Source of the DNA: Andalucia godoyi | Lineage: Eukaryota; Discoba; Jakobea; Jakobida; Andaluciidae | Assembly (NCBI GenBank): GCA_009859145.1 | Contig: VRVR01000056.1 | Coordinates: 114,381 to 178,380 of the forward strand | DNA: 64,000 bases | Direction of reading: 5' to 3' | Translations under genes and position numbers: made by a program | Notes under the pieces: model-generated | Database searches by the model: none | The model's input: the letters and a program-made list of their open reading frames with translations, nothing else | What the model was told of the DNA's origin: nothing | In this document: piece after piece, positions 9,025 to 17,895 of the stretch | Layout: the number at the start of each line of letters is the position of its first letter | How positions within the stretch are numbered: the first letter of the stretch is position 1

Positions 9025-12000
9025 TCATCCATGGGAAGTGGCAGCATAGAACTTCAAAACCTTGACCGCATAGTCTCGATCGGTGGCAGAGTCGGCAATG
9101 AAAAACATGACCTGGTCATCCGGCTTCGACTGCCCAACGAACCGCAACGTGAACCCGCGCGATTCCTCATCCGGGGTAAGGCCCGCCTTGCGTCGGATGC
9201 TCTGTAAGCCGGCGACATGGTCGAACCACCGATCCAACACATATGACTTGGTCTTCTTCTTCTTCTCGTCTTGTGCAACCGTGCATAGGAAAGCACTACC
9301 ATTCGAATACAAAGAAAACTGAACAAACTGCGAGATCAACTTGCCCTTTCCAGCCTCGGAAAACCGCTGGACTGCAATCCAATCTGTCGGCAACACCGAT
9401 GGATCACGCGGATCATTCACCGCAGCTGCGCGGGGAGGCGATCCCGAGCGACTCTCCTTCACCGACAAATTCTGCATGCGATCTGGCAAGCCATCCTCTG
9501 CGGAAACTGCGGCGTTTTGCTGTTGCTGTTGCAGCTTCTTGCTGTTCTGTGCGGCAGCCTTCGCCCGTTCTTCCTCTTCCTCCCTGGCTTCTGCTTCAAT
9601 CTCTGCTCGAGCCTTTGCCAGGGCTCTGGCTTCAGCTCTTGCTTGCGCCCGGGCCAAGGCTTCAGCCTCCGCCTGCACACGAGCTTCTTCCTCTGCCTTC
9701 AGTCGTGCCTCTTCCTCCTCCTTGCGAATCGCCTCCAATCGTGCCTCTTCTGCAAGCCGTTCTTGCTCGCGCGCCTCCTCTTCCGCCCGACGGAGGCGCT
9801 CTTCTGCTTCGCGCTGTGCAGCCTCTTCTTGCGCGCGTTTTTCCTCGCGTGCCGTGTGAATGCGAAGAGCATTCTGTTCTTGCAGAGATGCACCTGCCTC
9901 CGCGCTCACAAGAGCAGTAATGGCCATAAGCCACGCACGCATAATCAACACGGAATCGCATTCGAGGTACACCGTATCCGATTCTCCAAACGTTGAGACA
10001 GTCAATGACCGCGATTCAATGTCATCCGACACATTCGGCACATTGTCTCGGATGCCTTGGCGGACACCCGTGATCGTAATGAACTTCTTTTTCCCGCCGA
10101 TGAACAGCTTCTTTCCGTCAATGTCCACGTGGAATTGGATCCTCTTCGGTTTTCCTTTGCCCTTCTTCGCATGCTGACTGAGTTCACAGCCTCGCTGAAC
10201 CACCAGTCTGCATCGGACAATGTCATCCGAAATGTCATCCATCACCAAGTCCGCTCCGGCGCCAGTTACTTCAATAGGCTGAGACGCGGCTGCGGCACCA
10301 GTCGTGTTCGACGGGGACGGCGGGTTACTTGCATTCGAGCCTTGTCGTCTTCGGAAAATAGAACCTTTCCTCTTGGACTGCACAACCGAGCTCGACGTGG
10401 ACCTTGCCGATTCCGAAACCACAGAACCTGTTTCGTCGTTCATGTTGGATTGGCGATCTGCATCCCCAATGCCACCATATTCAGAATCGCATGTTGATAC
10501 CACGTGCTTCAGCGCATGATACCAGGCATTCCGATCCTCCAAATCTTTGCAAATCAAATTCAGCGATTCATCCTCGTCTTGCACAAGCTCAAGAACAAGC
10601 TCGCGATCGCCATCCCCATTGTCAGCTGCACAAATCTCCACGGAAGAGTATTGTACTCTCCTCTCCGACTTTGAAGAAGCTGTCTGAGAGTCGCGCCAGC
10701 GCAATACAGGAGCATCTTTGTCCATATAAAACCATCGCTTGTGCGGCTTCCCTTTACCACCCTTCGTTCGCTTCTCCAAGTACCCTTCACGCGCATACTG
10801 GGAAGCGACTGGTGGCGCCGCCTGCTTGGCTGCCGCTGGAGAACTTTGCGCTTGTGGACTCACTGCTGGACGAGTCTCGGATTCCTTGGTCACCGCATGG
10901 TTGTGGCGTTGCAGCGCATCCAAGGTAAGTCCTCCTCCGCCGCCAGGACTAGCCGCGCTGCTCGACGGTGATGCCATCGCCTCTGCGTCATCGAGGTCAT
11001 CAAGGCCTGGGTCATCGTCGCCTCCCATGAGGTCTTCCAAATTAGCTGCACGTGCCCCGCCGTCCAGTTCAGTTGGCGCATCTGAATCAAAAGATCCTTG
11101 CTTCTTATGCTTCGGTTTCTCAGGAGTCGCAGACTTGGTGCGGTCCGCATTCCGAATGGCAACTTGCAATCCCTTTACCCAGGCGTCTCTTTCGGTATGC
11201 GAAGAACACAGCAGGATAATGTCACCCATCTTACCGGCACACTTCACAATCAAGGATAATGGACGGTTCTCTGCTTCCGTGACCTCGGAGGATGAGGTGT
11301 TGCTGCATGGAAGCACAGCGATCATGACGCCTTTCCGAACTCGTTTCGCACCCTTGGTGTCGCCCCAGCACAGCAAGCCCTCCGGCATCTTGGCAGAGAA
11401 GAATCGAGGATGGGGCTTTCCTTTCCCTCCCTTTGTGTACTTGCTCAAATACGCACCATCACACACAGTGATAAACTCCGGAGACGCATCCGACTGCGTC
11501 CGAGGTCGCAAGAACCCGGCTTCGCCGCCGCCGCCGCCACCGCCCTTCCCGACAGCAGAACCGGCATAGACGGATTCGGCTACCGTGTCCCCAGAGCCGC
11601 CTGTGGATGTCGACGCAGCATCATCACCGGCACCTCCAGCGCCTCCAGCTCCCCACAATGCTCGCATTGCGCGATCCGCAAAGGTCAGCGTCGATCGTTC
11701 TGAATCTTGCTTCTCGCAAACGAGCTGAATGGCGTCAATCCATCGAGCAACAACGTCAATAGTAGGGGCAACAACATAAACATCTTCTCCATCCGCACAC
11801 TTGACCGTGAATGCTCGGCGTTCTATATCCGGGGTCACGCCATCGATCTCAACCTTGCGACCAAATCCACGGAGAATGCCGACCATTTTTGCCTTTCGCC
11901 ATTGCTTGGACATTTTTGTGTCGGCCCACTTGATTTGCCCACGAGGAACTTCAACCTTGAAGTATCGCGAATGCGGCTTTCCCTTCCCACCCTTGGTGTA

Positions 12001-14043
12001 CTTCATCATCTGCGATCCTTCGGTAACAAAGGAAAGAAGCATGTGCTCGCGTTCCTGCTGCGACAATACGACACCGTCTTCACCACTTTCCGAATGAAAA
12101 CCATCTCGTGTAGACGCATCGGCACCATGGGAGGGACTTTCGCCAGCTCCAGACGCATGACCGCCGGCACCATTTCCGACAACAGCAATGTTGGAAAGAG
12201 ACTGATTCTGGCGGGAGGTAATAACGTAGTCTAGACCCTCAATCCAGTTGAAGAACGCTTCATCATCTTGGACTGTGACCATCAAATCGCCATCGCCCCC
12301 ATTGTTCTTGATGGTAAACGATTTTGACATCAAGTTGGCAGCGATGGGTACATCAACCTTGGGCTGGACACCCGTAATCAGCGCCTGCTTGAATCTTTTT
12401 GCGGTCTTCTTGTCTGCCCATGCAATCAATCCAGTTGCGACCGAGACCCTGAAGAATCTCTTATGCGACTTTGCAGAATTAGGCTTTGCATACAGCAGCA
12501 TCTCGGATCCTTCCTCGATGTACGCCAGAGCGGTCTTCTGCGCTTCTGTCGGTCCTTGCGGCTCCGCACTAACTGCGGCCGTCCCCGCTTGTCCATCAGC
12601 CGCACCCAGACTGTTCTGGATTTGAGAGCTGTTCTGAGACGATCCCTTTGTGGGGCTGAGATACCTCTGGTTGTCGCTCTGGAACTTCTTCAAAGGAGAC
12701 CGTTCGTCCGCAGCTGCTACTCGGGCTTCCCACACCTGCCTTGTCTTCTCGACACGGGTCTCAAGCTTCGGATTCTTGAGAAGCTTCTTTGCATCTCGAT
12801 CTGCACGAAGAGAACGTTCACGTTTCTGCAACACAGCCTTTTTGCGCGTTTCCTCCGCTTGAAGCTCCGCCTGCTCGCGCTGCAGTCGCTCCTGTCGCTG
12901 CCACTGCAGTGCATACGCCATTCGCTTCCTGTCCACCGCAGAGCCCCCCGTGACATTCGATCCAGCATTGCTGCCTGGTGTCAGCAGCAGTCTCTTCCCC
13001 GGTGTCCTGTTTTGCTTGTCGGCATTTGCGGACCCAAGGGGACTTGCTGGAGTGCGGTCTGCCTGCATCGGAGACAACGGCATCCCGGGAGTTGCGCCCG
13101 ATCCTTCACCACCCGCGGCAGCGTTGGGCGATGCAGCAACCGGGGAGCCTGGCGCATCAAGCGCTGCATCAATCGAGAGCCGGCCTTTTTGAATTTCCAG
13201 CTCTCGGATTCTGATCCTACGAGCCGCGATAGCCTCGTTCTTTTCCTTTTGCTTCTGCACAAGCCACTTTGATTTTTCCACCAACTTTTCAATCTTTTCT
13301 CTGCGATCTCTCTCTTGCGTCTTTTGCAGCTGTCTTAGTCTTCTCTGAATGCGCTTCTCTCGCAGGTAGTCTTCCTTCAATGCCAGGGTCCGCATCAAAT
13401 CAGAACGCTCACGCTCTTCTGCAGACAATTTAATATGCGCCGACGGCTTTGCGCGGAACGTATACGAATACGCGAGAAACGGAGTCTGCCAGTCATCGTC
13501 GGAAAAGTAGTCTCGCAAAGACGTGTCTGTTCGCGGAGTCGTGGCGCCCGACGACGAGCCCATTGCCGCATACGACGACGGATACAGCGAGTGCGAAGTC
13601 GTCGATGGCCCAACGTCTGAATGATACCCCGAGGACGCCGAGCGAAGAGGCAGCATCGGAACAACCGCCGGCCGTCCTCCGCTGCCATGACCACCCCCAG
13701 CCACCTGCCCATTGCCCACACCCATGCTGCTGCTGCTGGAGTGGCTTGGCCCGAAAAACGATGCCTGTGAAAACGAAGAGCCCGATGCATTGCTGTTGTT
13801 ATTATTGCTGTTGCTGTTGCTGTTGCTGTTGTTGTTGTTGTTGTTGTTGTTATGAGGAGGGGGATGAAGACCGGGCTTAGAGGGCTCTGGAGAGGCAGAC
13901 TCGTACTTTGCAGCCTTTCGCTGACGCCGAAAGTCCCGCAGCAGGTCCTCGGAACCCATTTGCGCCCACTCAAGATTTGCTCGAAGCTGCGCACGAAGAT
14001 CATCCAGCTTCTGCAGATTCACAGACGGACGACGACCCGACAT
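9025..14043 (-). CDS. Giant protein with six PH-like repeats and coiled coils
   Basis: 1672 residues from ATG 14043 in a single exon. Six PH-like modules each begin with a related KGGKGKPHxRxF hairpin: around residues 530 (NSAKSHKRFF), 687 (GKGKPHSRYF), 875 (GKGKPHPRFF), 1098 (GKGKPHKRWF), 1297 (GKGKPKRIQF) and 1567 (AGKGKLISQF). Each continues into a tryptophan- or glycine-containing strand (IKWADTK, LCWGDTK, LRWRDS) and ends with a W-x-x-(A/G)-(L/I) helix, as in PH domains, which bind phosphoinositides or proteins. An N-terminal Asn/Ser tract (about 65-90), a basic coiled coil (about 205-290), and an Ala/Glu/Arg coiled coil (about 1400-1510) lie between. Likely a membrane-cortex or cytoskeletal scaffold by inference. 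Repeats 1 and 6 are the most divergent. I do not know this architecture in a named family. Confidence 0.85.
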   Translation of the reverse strand: MSGRRPSVNLQKLDDLRAQLRANLEWAQMGSEDLLRDFRRQRKAAKYESASPEPSKPGLHPPPHNNNNNNNNSNSNSNSNNNNSNASGSSFSQASFFGPSHSSSSSMGVGNGQVAGGGHGSGGRPAVVPMLPLRSASSGYHSDVGPSTTSHSLYPSSYAAMGSSSGATTPRTDTSLRDYFSDDDWQTPFLAYSYTFRAKPSAHIKLSAEERERSDLMRTLALKEDYLREKRIQRRLRQLQKTQERDRREKIEKLVEKSKWLVQKQKEKNEAIAARRIRIRELEIQKGRLSIDAALDAPGSPVAASPNAAAGGEGSGATPGMPLSPMQADRTPASPLGSANADKQNRTPGKRLLLTPGSNAGSNVTGGSAVDRKRMAYALQWQRQERLQREQAELQAEETRKKAVLQKRERSLRADRDAKKLLKNPKLETRVEKTRQVWEARVAAADERSPLKKFQSDNQRYLSPTKGSSQNSSQIQNSLGAADGQAGTAAVSAEPQGPTEAQKTALAYIEEGSEMLLYAKPNSAKSHKRFFRVSVATGLIAWADKKTAKRFKQALITGVQPKVDVPIAANLMSKSFTIKNNGGDGDLMVTVQDDEAFFNWIEGLDYVITSRQNQSLSNIAVVGNGAGGHASGAGESPSHGADASTRDGFHSESGEDGVVLSQQEREHMLLSFVTEGSQMMKYTKGGKGKPHSRYFKVEVPRGQIKWADTKMSKQWRKAKMVGILRGFGRKVEIDGVTPDIERRAFTVKCADGEDVYVVAPTIDVVARWIDAIQLVCEKQDSERSTLTFADRAMRALWGAGGAGGAGDDAASTSTGGSGDTVAESVYAGSAVGKGGGGGGGEAGFLRPRTQSDASPEFITVCDGAYLSKYTKGGKGKPHPRFFSAKMPEGLLCWGDTKGAKRVRKGVMIAVLPCSNTSSSEVTEAENRPLSLIVKCAGKMGDIILLCSSHTERDAWVKGLQVAIRNADRTKSATPEKPKHKKQGSFDSDAPTELDGGARAANLEDLMGGDDDPGLDDLDDAEAMASPSSSAASPGGGGGLTLDALQRHNHAVTKESETRPAVSPQAQSSPAAAKQAAPPVASQYAREGYLEKRTKGGKGKPHKRWFYMDKDAPVLRWRDSQTASSKSERRVQYSSVEICAADNGDGDRELVLELVQDEDESLNLICKDLEDRNAWYHALKHVVSTCDSEYGGIGDADRQSNMNDETGSVVSESARSTSSSVVQSKRKGSIFRRRQGSNASNPPSPSNTTGAAAASQPIEVTGAGADLVMDDISDDIVRCRLVVQRGCELSQHAKKGKGKPKRIQFHVDIDGKKLFIGGKKKFITITGVRQGIRDNVPNVSDDIESRSLTVSTFGESDTVYLECDSVLIMRAWLMAITALVSAEAGASLQEQNALRIHTAREEKRAQEEAAQREAEERLRRAEEEAREQERLAEEARLEAIRKEEEEARLKAEEEARVQAEAEALARAQARAEARALAKARAEIEAEAREEEEERAKAAAQNSKKLQQQQQNAAVSAEDGLPDRMQNLSVKESRSGSPPRAAAVNDPRDPSVLPTDWIAVQRFSEAGKGKLISQFVQFSLYSNGSAFLCTVAQDEKKKKTKSYVLDRWFDHVAGLQSIRRKAGLTPDEESRGFTLRFVGQSKPDDQVMFFIADSATDRDYAVKVLKFYAATSHG

Positions 14044-14564
14044 TTCCACAATCTATCACCACCACGACAAAAACGACAGACAAATCACAGTGTGCACAGA
14101 ATTATGCTCAGAAACAACACACACACACACACACAAATAAAAAATAAATAAAAAGAGAGAGGGCGAGAGAGAGAACGAAAGTAACACTCAGAAGCAAAGC
14201 CCAAGGAAAAAATCTGACTGTGCATGATGATCATCATGCGGTGTTGAGCGTTCAGCCGTTTGAGGGGACGGGCTCTTGACCTTGCATTTTCAGCATCACG
14301 TGATGCCACACCGTTCTCCGCTGCCATGCCTCCCCCGCACTTTGCCTGCGGAGAGTGAGCACGTGTGTGTGCTGGGAGGTTTGAATAAGTATATAAGTAT
14401 ATAAATATATATATATATATTTCCACTTCCGATGGGGATTTCCGTTGGAGGTTTCGCTGGTTGCTGGTTTTCTTCTGGTAGCTTGTGCAATCGCAAAAGA
14501 CAAGAATTAAGAATTTTTGTAGTTAGAACACCTTGGATTAGTCTGAGAGTGCTGTGAGGTGTGG
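14044..14564. promoter_or_regulatory. Divergent spacer, PH-repeat gene / serine carboxypeptidase
   Basis: 521 bases with no gene. It holds an (AC)n run near 14120-14135, a GA-rich stretch, and a long AT run at 14389-14420 (TATATAAGTATATAAATATA) about 150 bases upstream of the carboxypeptidase ATG, which could serve as a TATA-type element. Confidence 0.4.
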
Positions 14565-16016
14565 ATGATGGATCGCAGGTTCTTTTTATTAGTGGGGTTA
14601 TTGTGCAGTGTGCTTTGGTTTGCATCGTGTGTTGGAGCGAGTCGGACGGAGCTTTCAGATTCTGGGGAAGCAGACCGCATCACATCGCTTCCTGGCGTAT
14701 CATTTGATCTGCCGTCTCGTCAGTACTCGGGGTATTTGCAAGTGTCTGAAACCCGGAGGCTCTTTTATTGGTTTGTGGAAGCGGAGATCGATCCTGCGAA
14801 TGCGCCGCTGATTAACTGGGAAAACGGCGGACCTGGATGCTCGTCCGTGTCTGGGCTTCTGACGGAAAACGGCCCGTTTCGCCCCGCGGCGTCTTCACGA
14901 CATGCGTCCATCGATCCGCTGAGCATTGAGCTCGAGTACAACGAAGACACGTGGACTCGGAACTACTCGGTCCTGTTCATCGAGTCACCAGCATTTGTGG
15001 GCTTCTCGACGTCCACGGATCCGCATGATGCAGTGGTCGGTGATGCACGGACGGCACAGGACATGTACAATGCTCTTGTTGCTTTTGTTGCGAAGTTCCC
15101 TCGGTATGCGAACCGGGACTTGTGGATCTCCGGAGAGTCGTACGGAGGACACTATGTCCCGCAGCTCACGCAACTGATTGCGCAGTCCAAGGCGCAGCCC
15201 GCATCGCAGAGCATGCAGCTGCAGCTGAATCTGAGGGGATTTCTCGTCGGAAATCCCTGGACGCATCCGTCATACGACGCACGCTACGGCGAGCTTGGAA
15301 CTTGGTTTTCGCACCAGGTCATCGATTCTGCAACGTATGCCGCCATGGTCCAGCAATGCGATTTCTCCAAGGGACTGCCTCCTGGCGACGGATCGGCCTG
15401 CGACACGCTGTATGCGCAGGCGATGCAGCAAGCCGGGAACATTGATTTGTACAACTTGTATGAGGATGTGTGTCTGAGCACATCGAAGAGGGCTGGATTG
15501 ATGAACTTCAATCCCGCGGCCGCACTTGCAGTGTCGAGGTATGCCCCGCAGCCCACACCGCCATGCATCGATGTGTGGACCGAGGCGTACATGAGCCGCG
15601 CAGATGTGCAGTACGCACTCCATGTTACCCCGACGCTGCAGTCCGAAGGTGTGAAGTGGGTCGAGTGCACCTCTGCGCTGAACTACTCGATGACTGACTT
15701 GCTGACTCCCGTGGTTCCCGTCTGGACAGATCTCATTGCCAACTATGGTTCCCTCCGCATGCTGGTCTACTCGGGAGACGTGGACTCGGTTGTCGGGACT
15801 GCCGGTACCCGAGCCTGGATTGAATCTGCCCTGAAAGCCCAGGTAAAGAGACCCTGGACAGGCTACCTTGTCGATGGCCAGGTTGCCGGCTACTCTGTTG
15901 TCTATGACGGCCTGACATTCGTCACTGTCCGCGGCGCTGGACACATGGTCCCGTCCTTCCAAGCACACAGAATGCTCCACGTCCTCCATTCCTTTATCAA
16001 CAACATTGACTTTTGA
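14565..16016 (+). CDS. Serine carboxypeptidase (peptidase family S10)
   Basis: 483 residues with an N-terminal signal peptide (FFLLVGLLCSVLWFASCVGA). Secreted or lysosomal/vacuolar exopeptidase. Family motifs are in order: WENGGPGCSSVSG (oxyanion hole; the usual Leu is Glu here), GESYGGHYVP with the nucleophile Ser192, YSGDVDSVVG with Asp405, and VRGAGHMVPSFQ with His460. Length is typical. Two in-frame ATGs (14565 and 14568) are adjacent; a GTG further upstream is not needed. A MITE-like element begins about 110 bases after the stop. Confidence 0.95.
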   Translation: MMDRRFFLLVGLLCSVLWFASCVGASRTELSDSGEADRITSLPGVSFDLPSRQYSGYLQVSETRRLFYWFVEAEIDPANAPLINWENGGPGCSSVSGLLTENGPFRPAASSRHASIDPLSIELEYNEDTWTRNYSVLFIESPAFVGFSTSTDPHDAVVGDARTAQDMYNALVAFVAKFPRYANRDLWISGESYGGHYVPQLTQLIAQSKAQPASQSMQLQLNLRGFLVGNPWTHPSYDARYGELGTWFSHQVIDSATYAAMVQQCDFSKGLPPGDGSACDTLYAQAMQQAGNIDLYNLYEDVCLSTSKRAGLMNFNPAAALAVSRYAPQPTPPCIDVWTEAYMSRADVQYALHVTPTLQSEGVKWVECTSALNYSMTDLLTPVVPVWTDLIANYGSLRMLVYSGDVDSVVGTAGTRAWIESALKAQVKRPWTGYLVDGQVAGYSVVYDGLTFVTVRGAGHMVPSFQAHRMLHVLHSFINNIDF

Positions 16017-16123
16017 TCCCCGTGTCATTTCCTTCTCGGCGTCGCGCAAGTCCCACCCCTGTAGTAAATGAAAAAACAATGATGGGTGAACCGTTTACTG
16101 CGGCACACCCCGAGGTTTTATAG

Positions 16124-16384
16124 AACTCTCCAACCCAAACGTCTGGTGGACGGCTGTGAATATATCTTAGGATCGTATGGCTGAGTTGGCAGCGGTCGGC
16201 ATTGATGCTGAATGAAGGCCGACCTTTCTCCCCTGCAGAATGCTGTTACCGGTGGCGGCAGGTCGAGCCCCAATGAGACACTGTCGGATATTGACAACCG
16301 ATTTCCTTGTAATCGATGAAAGGCGTTGATGCTGACTGTAAAGGTCCCCTTTCCGCCAAATAAGAGGTTTTGGGTTGGAGGGTT
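16124..16384 (+). mobile_element. MITE-like element, copy 1 (261 bp, terminal inverted repeats)
   Basis: The left end reads AACTCTCCAACCCAAAC and the right end is its near-perfect inverse, GTTTTGGGTTGGAGGGTT. The interior is non-coding. A clearly homologous element in the opposite orientation sits at 55146-55378: both share GTCTGGTGG.CGGCTGTGA next to the left repeat and the block TATTGACAACCGATT with flanks at 16275-16337. This copy has about 60 more internal bases, including a GGTCGGC/GCCGACC hairpin near 16193-16223. Size, inverted ends and lack of coding capacity fit a non-autonomous DNA transposon. A target-site duplication is not clear. It lies just downstream of the carboxypeptidase stop. 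Confidence 0.7.
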
Positions 16385-16746
16385 TCTACTTTAAAAGCGA
16401 AACCTTCGTCGTCTACTTTTTATTCTTTGGTCTTTCTTCCTCCTCTTGGCTTATGCACATGAATAATCACCTCGTCGTCCGTAGAACAATGGCGACCAGG
16501 TTTCATGCGGTGCAAAACAGCGACGCCACCTGCCTGATTCCCCCCTGCGTGCTTTTTTGAGCATTGCTTGAGGGATGAAGACCAGTGGAGGACTGCGGAT
16601 TCACGTTCAACAGGCTTTCTGATGTATTATTCATTTATATGCAAGTTTCCTGATCTGGCGTTTTGCTGTGACGGATTCTTGGTCCATTCAGATTGTTTCT
16701 CGCGAATCTGCAGTCACACCCTCTTTTCCCACCCAGTTCGTTAGTT
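16385..16746. other. Non-coding spacer
   Basis: No convincing gene. A 61-codon open frame overlaps the end of the MITE-like element but has no family resemblance. A TC microsatellite and CA run (about 16751-16815) lie at the end of the region, inside the 3' part of the decayed Fanzor frame. Confidence 0.4.
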
Positions 16747-17418
16747 TTATACTCTCTCTCTCTCTCTCTCTTTCTCTCCTGTCACACACGCACACACATA
16801 CAGACACACACACGTATGCATACATACCGGTTGGGACAAACTCTGATTCGCCTGCACAATGCACGTTACAGTTCGTACCTTACCCAACACCGCGTATGGT
16901 TGCTCCGAGGCAGCGATCGGATCGTTGCAATACAGACGTCTGACTAGGCTGTCCTTATCGTCCATCCGCACTTGGCCATCACATCGCACAATTCTCCTCT
17001 CCGGCAGTTTCTGCAACTCGTGGCCGCATCGACAGCACACCGTTGAAGTGTTCCGCTCATCCACTGCAATGGTCTTAAAGTAACGTGCGAAAATGCCTTT
17101 TCTCATTGCTGATGTCGGTACACTCGCCACACCCTTCTGCCATGCGATGCAGAACCAGCGTCGCCACCGTCGGTCGTCGATCGTCAGTATTTCACAAACC
17201 TTTTCAAGAGAACAGATCCAATGTTTGCCGTTTGTGAATAAACATGTCCATCCTTGCAAGTCCACATGCAACTGATCAATTGGTTTTGTACAAACCTTCC
17301 ACCTGACTGTTCCAAAAACAATCGAACTCTGTTTGCGAAAATCGCACAGTCTGTATGAGAGAGCACCGGCAAGAAATCCAGAGTCGAAGAATGTACCATT
17401 CGCTGCATGAGCGCACAC
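16747..17418 (-). pseudogene. Fanzor/TnpB-like (OrfB zinc-ribbon) nuclease remnant
   Basis: The open frame has no ATG at its head and begins abruptly after a stop. It carries the C-terminal signature of TnpB-related eukaryotic Fanzor nucleases: PTSAMRKGIFARYFKTIAVD, then DERNTSTVCCRCG, which matches the conserved DE-x-x-TS-x-x-C-x-x-C zinc-ribbon start, then RIVRCDGQVR and a degraded RRLYCNDPIAA where intact copies have a second Cys pair and an N-R-D-x-N-A-A RuvC motif. The Asp of that last motif may survive, but the second Cys pair is incomplete. The N-terminal RuvC part is missing and the end runs into a CA/TC microsatellite. Fanzors are RNA-guided nucleases carried by eukaryotic transposons and large viruses. 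I read this as a truncated relic; family call from motif spacing only. Confidence 0.55.
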
Positions 17419-17468
17419 CCGTTCTCGCGAGCATCGCCACAGTAGAAAATGATTTTAAATAAATAAGG

Positions 17469-17750
17469 ATGGATCCGCCGTGGACGATGTTACTTACATG
17501 GCTCCTGTATCGTTGGGGAAAACCGCTCGTTCATTGTGTGGTTGGAGGCGTGGGGAGATGCAACATTCAGCTACTCCTCCTTGCAATCGTGGTGAACTTG
17601 TGTCGTCCGCATCCTCTTGTGTGGCGGCTTGTTTTATACGCCGGCGATACTTTGATATTCTTTGGTTTTTTAATACTTTACATCGAGTTTCCTGGGAGAC
17701 ACAAGCACAGTTTGGCGAGTGCCGGCAAAAAGACCAGCAAGAAAAGGTGA
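17469..17750 (+). CDS. Possible small membrane protein
   Basis: 93 codons from an ATG at 17469. Two or three hydrophobic segments are visible (NIQLLLLAIVVNL and LVLYAGDTLIFFGFLILYI) followed by a basic tail ending in KKTSKKR. The stop overlaps a good GT donor (AAAAG|GTGAGT at 17748), so this might be a first exon rather than a whole gene. No family is recognised. It lies between the Fanzor relic and the RLPH2-like phosphatase. Confidence 0.35.
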   Translation: MDPPWTMLLTWLLYRWGKPLVHCVVGGVGRCNIQLLLLAIVVNLCRPHPLVWRLVLYAGDTLIFFGFLILYIEFPGRHKHSLASAGKKTSKKR

Positions 17751-17853
17751 GTGCACTTACTGTAATGAAATCGAATGGGACGCCGGATGATGCGCCCTAC
17801 CGTGGATTGAGGAAACGGGCTGGAGCCTTTAGAGCTTTGAGGGTTTACGGAGG

Positions 17854-17895
17854 GCGTGTGCGTGTGCGTGTGCGTGTGCGTGTGCGTGGGCGTGG
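17854..17895. repeat. (GTGTGC)n hexamer repeat before a start codon
   Basis: About six to seven GTGTGC units end at the phosphatase ATG (17896), another case of a simple repeat directly abutting a coding start. Confidence 0.9.

Noticed and set aside
12463..13272. Plus-strand frames of 200-270 codons inside the PH-repeat gene
   Set aside because: They come from the reverse of Arg/Glu/Leu-rich coiled-coil codons and show no domain; the minus frame is continuous over 5 kb.
15270..16079. 269-codon minus-strand frame opposite the serine carboxypeptidase
   Set aside because: Antisense shadow; the plus strand has a complete S10 catalytic triad.
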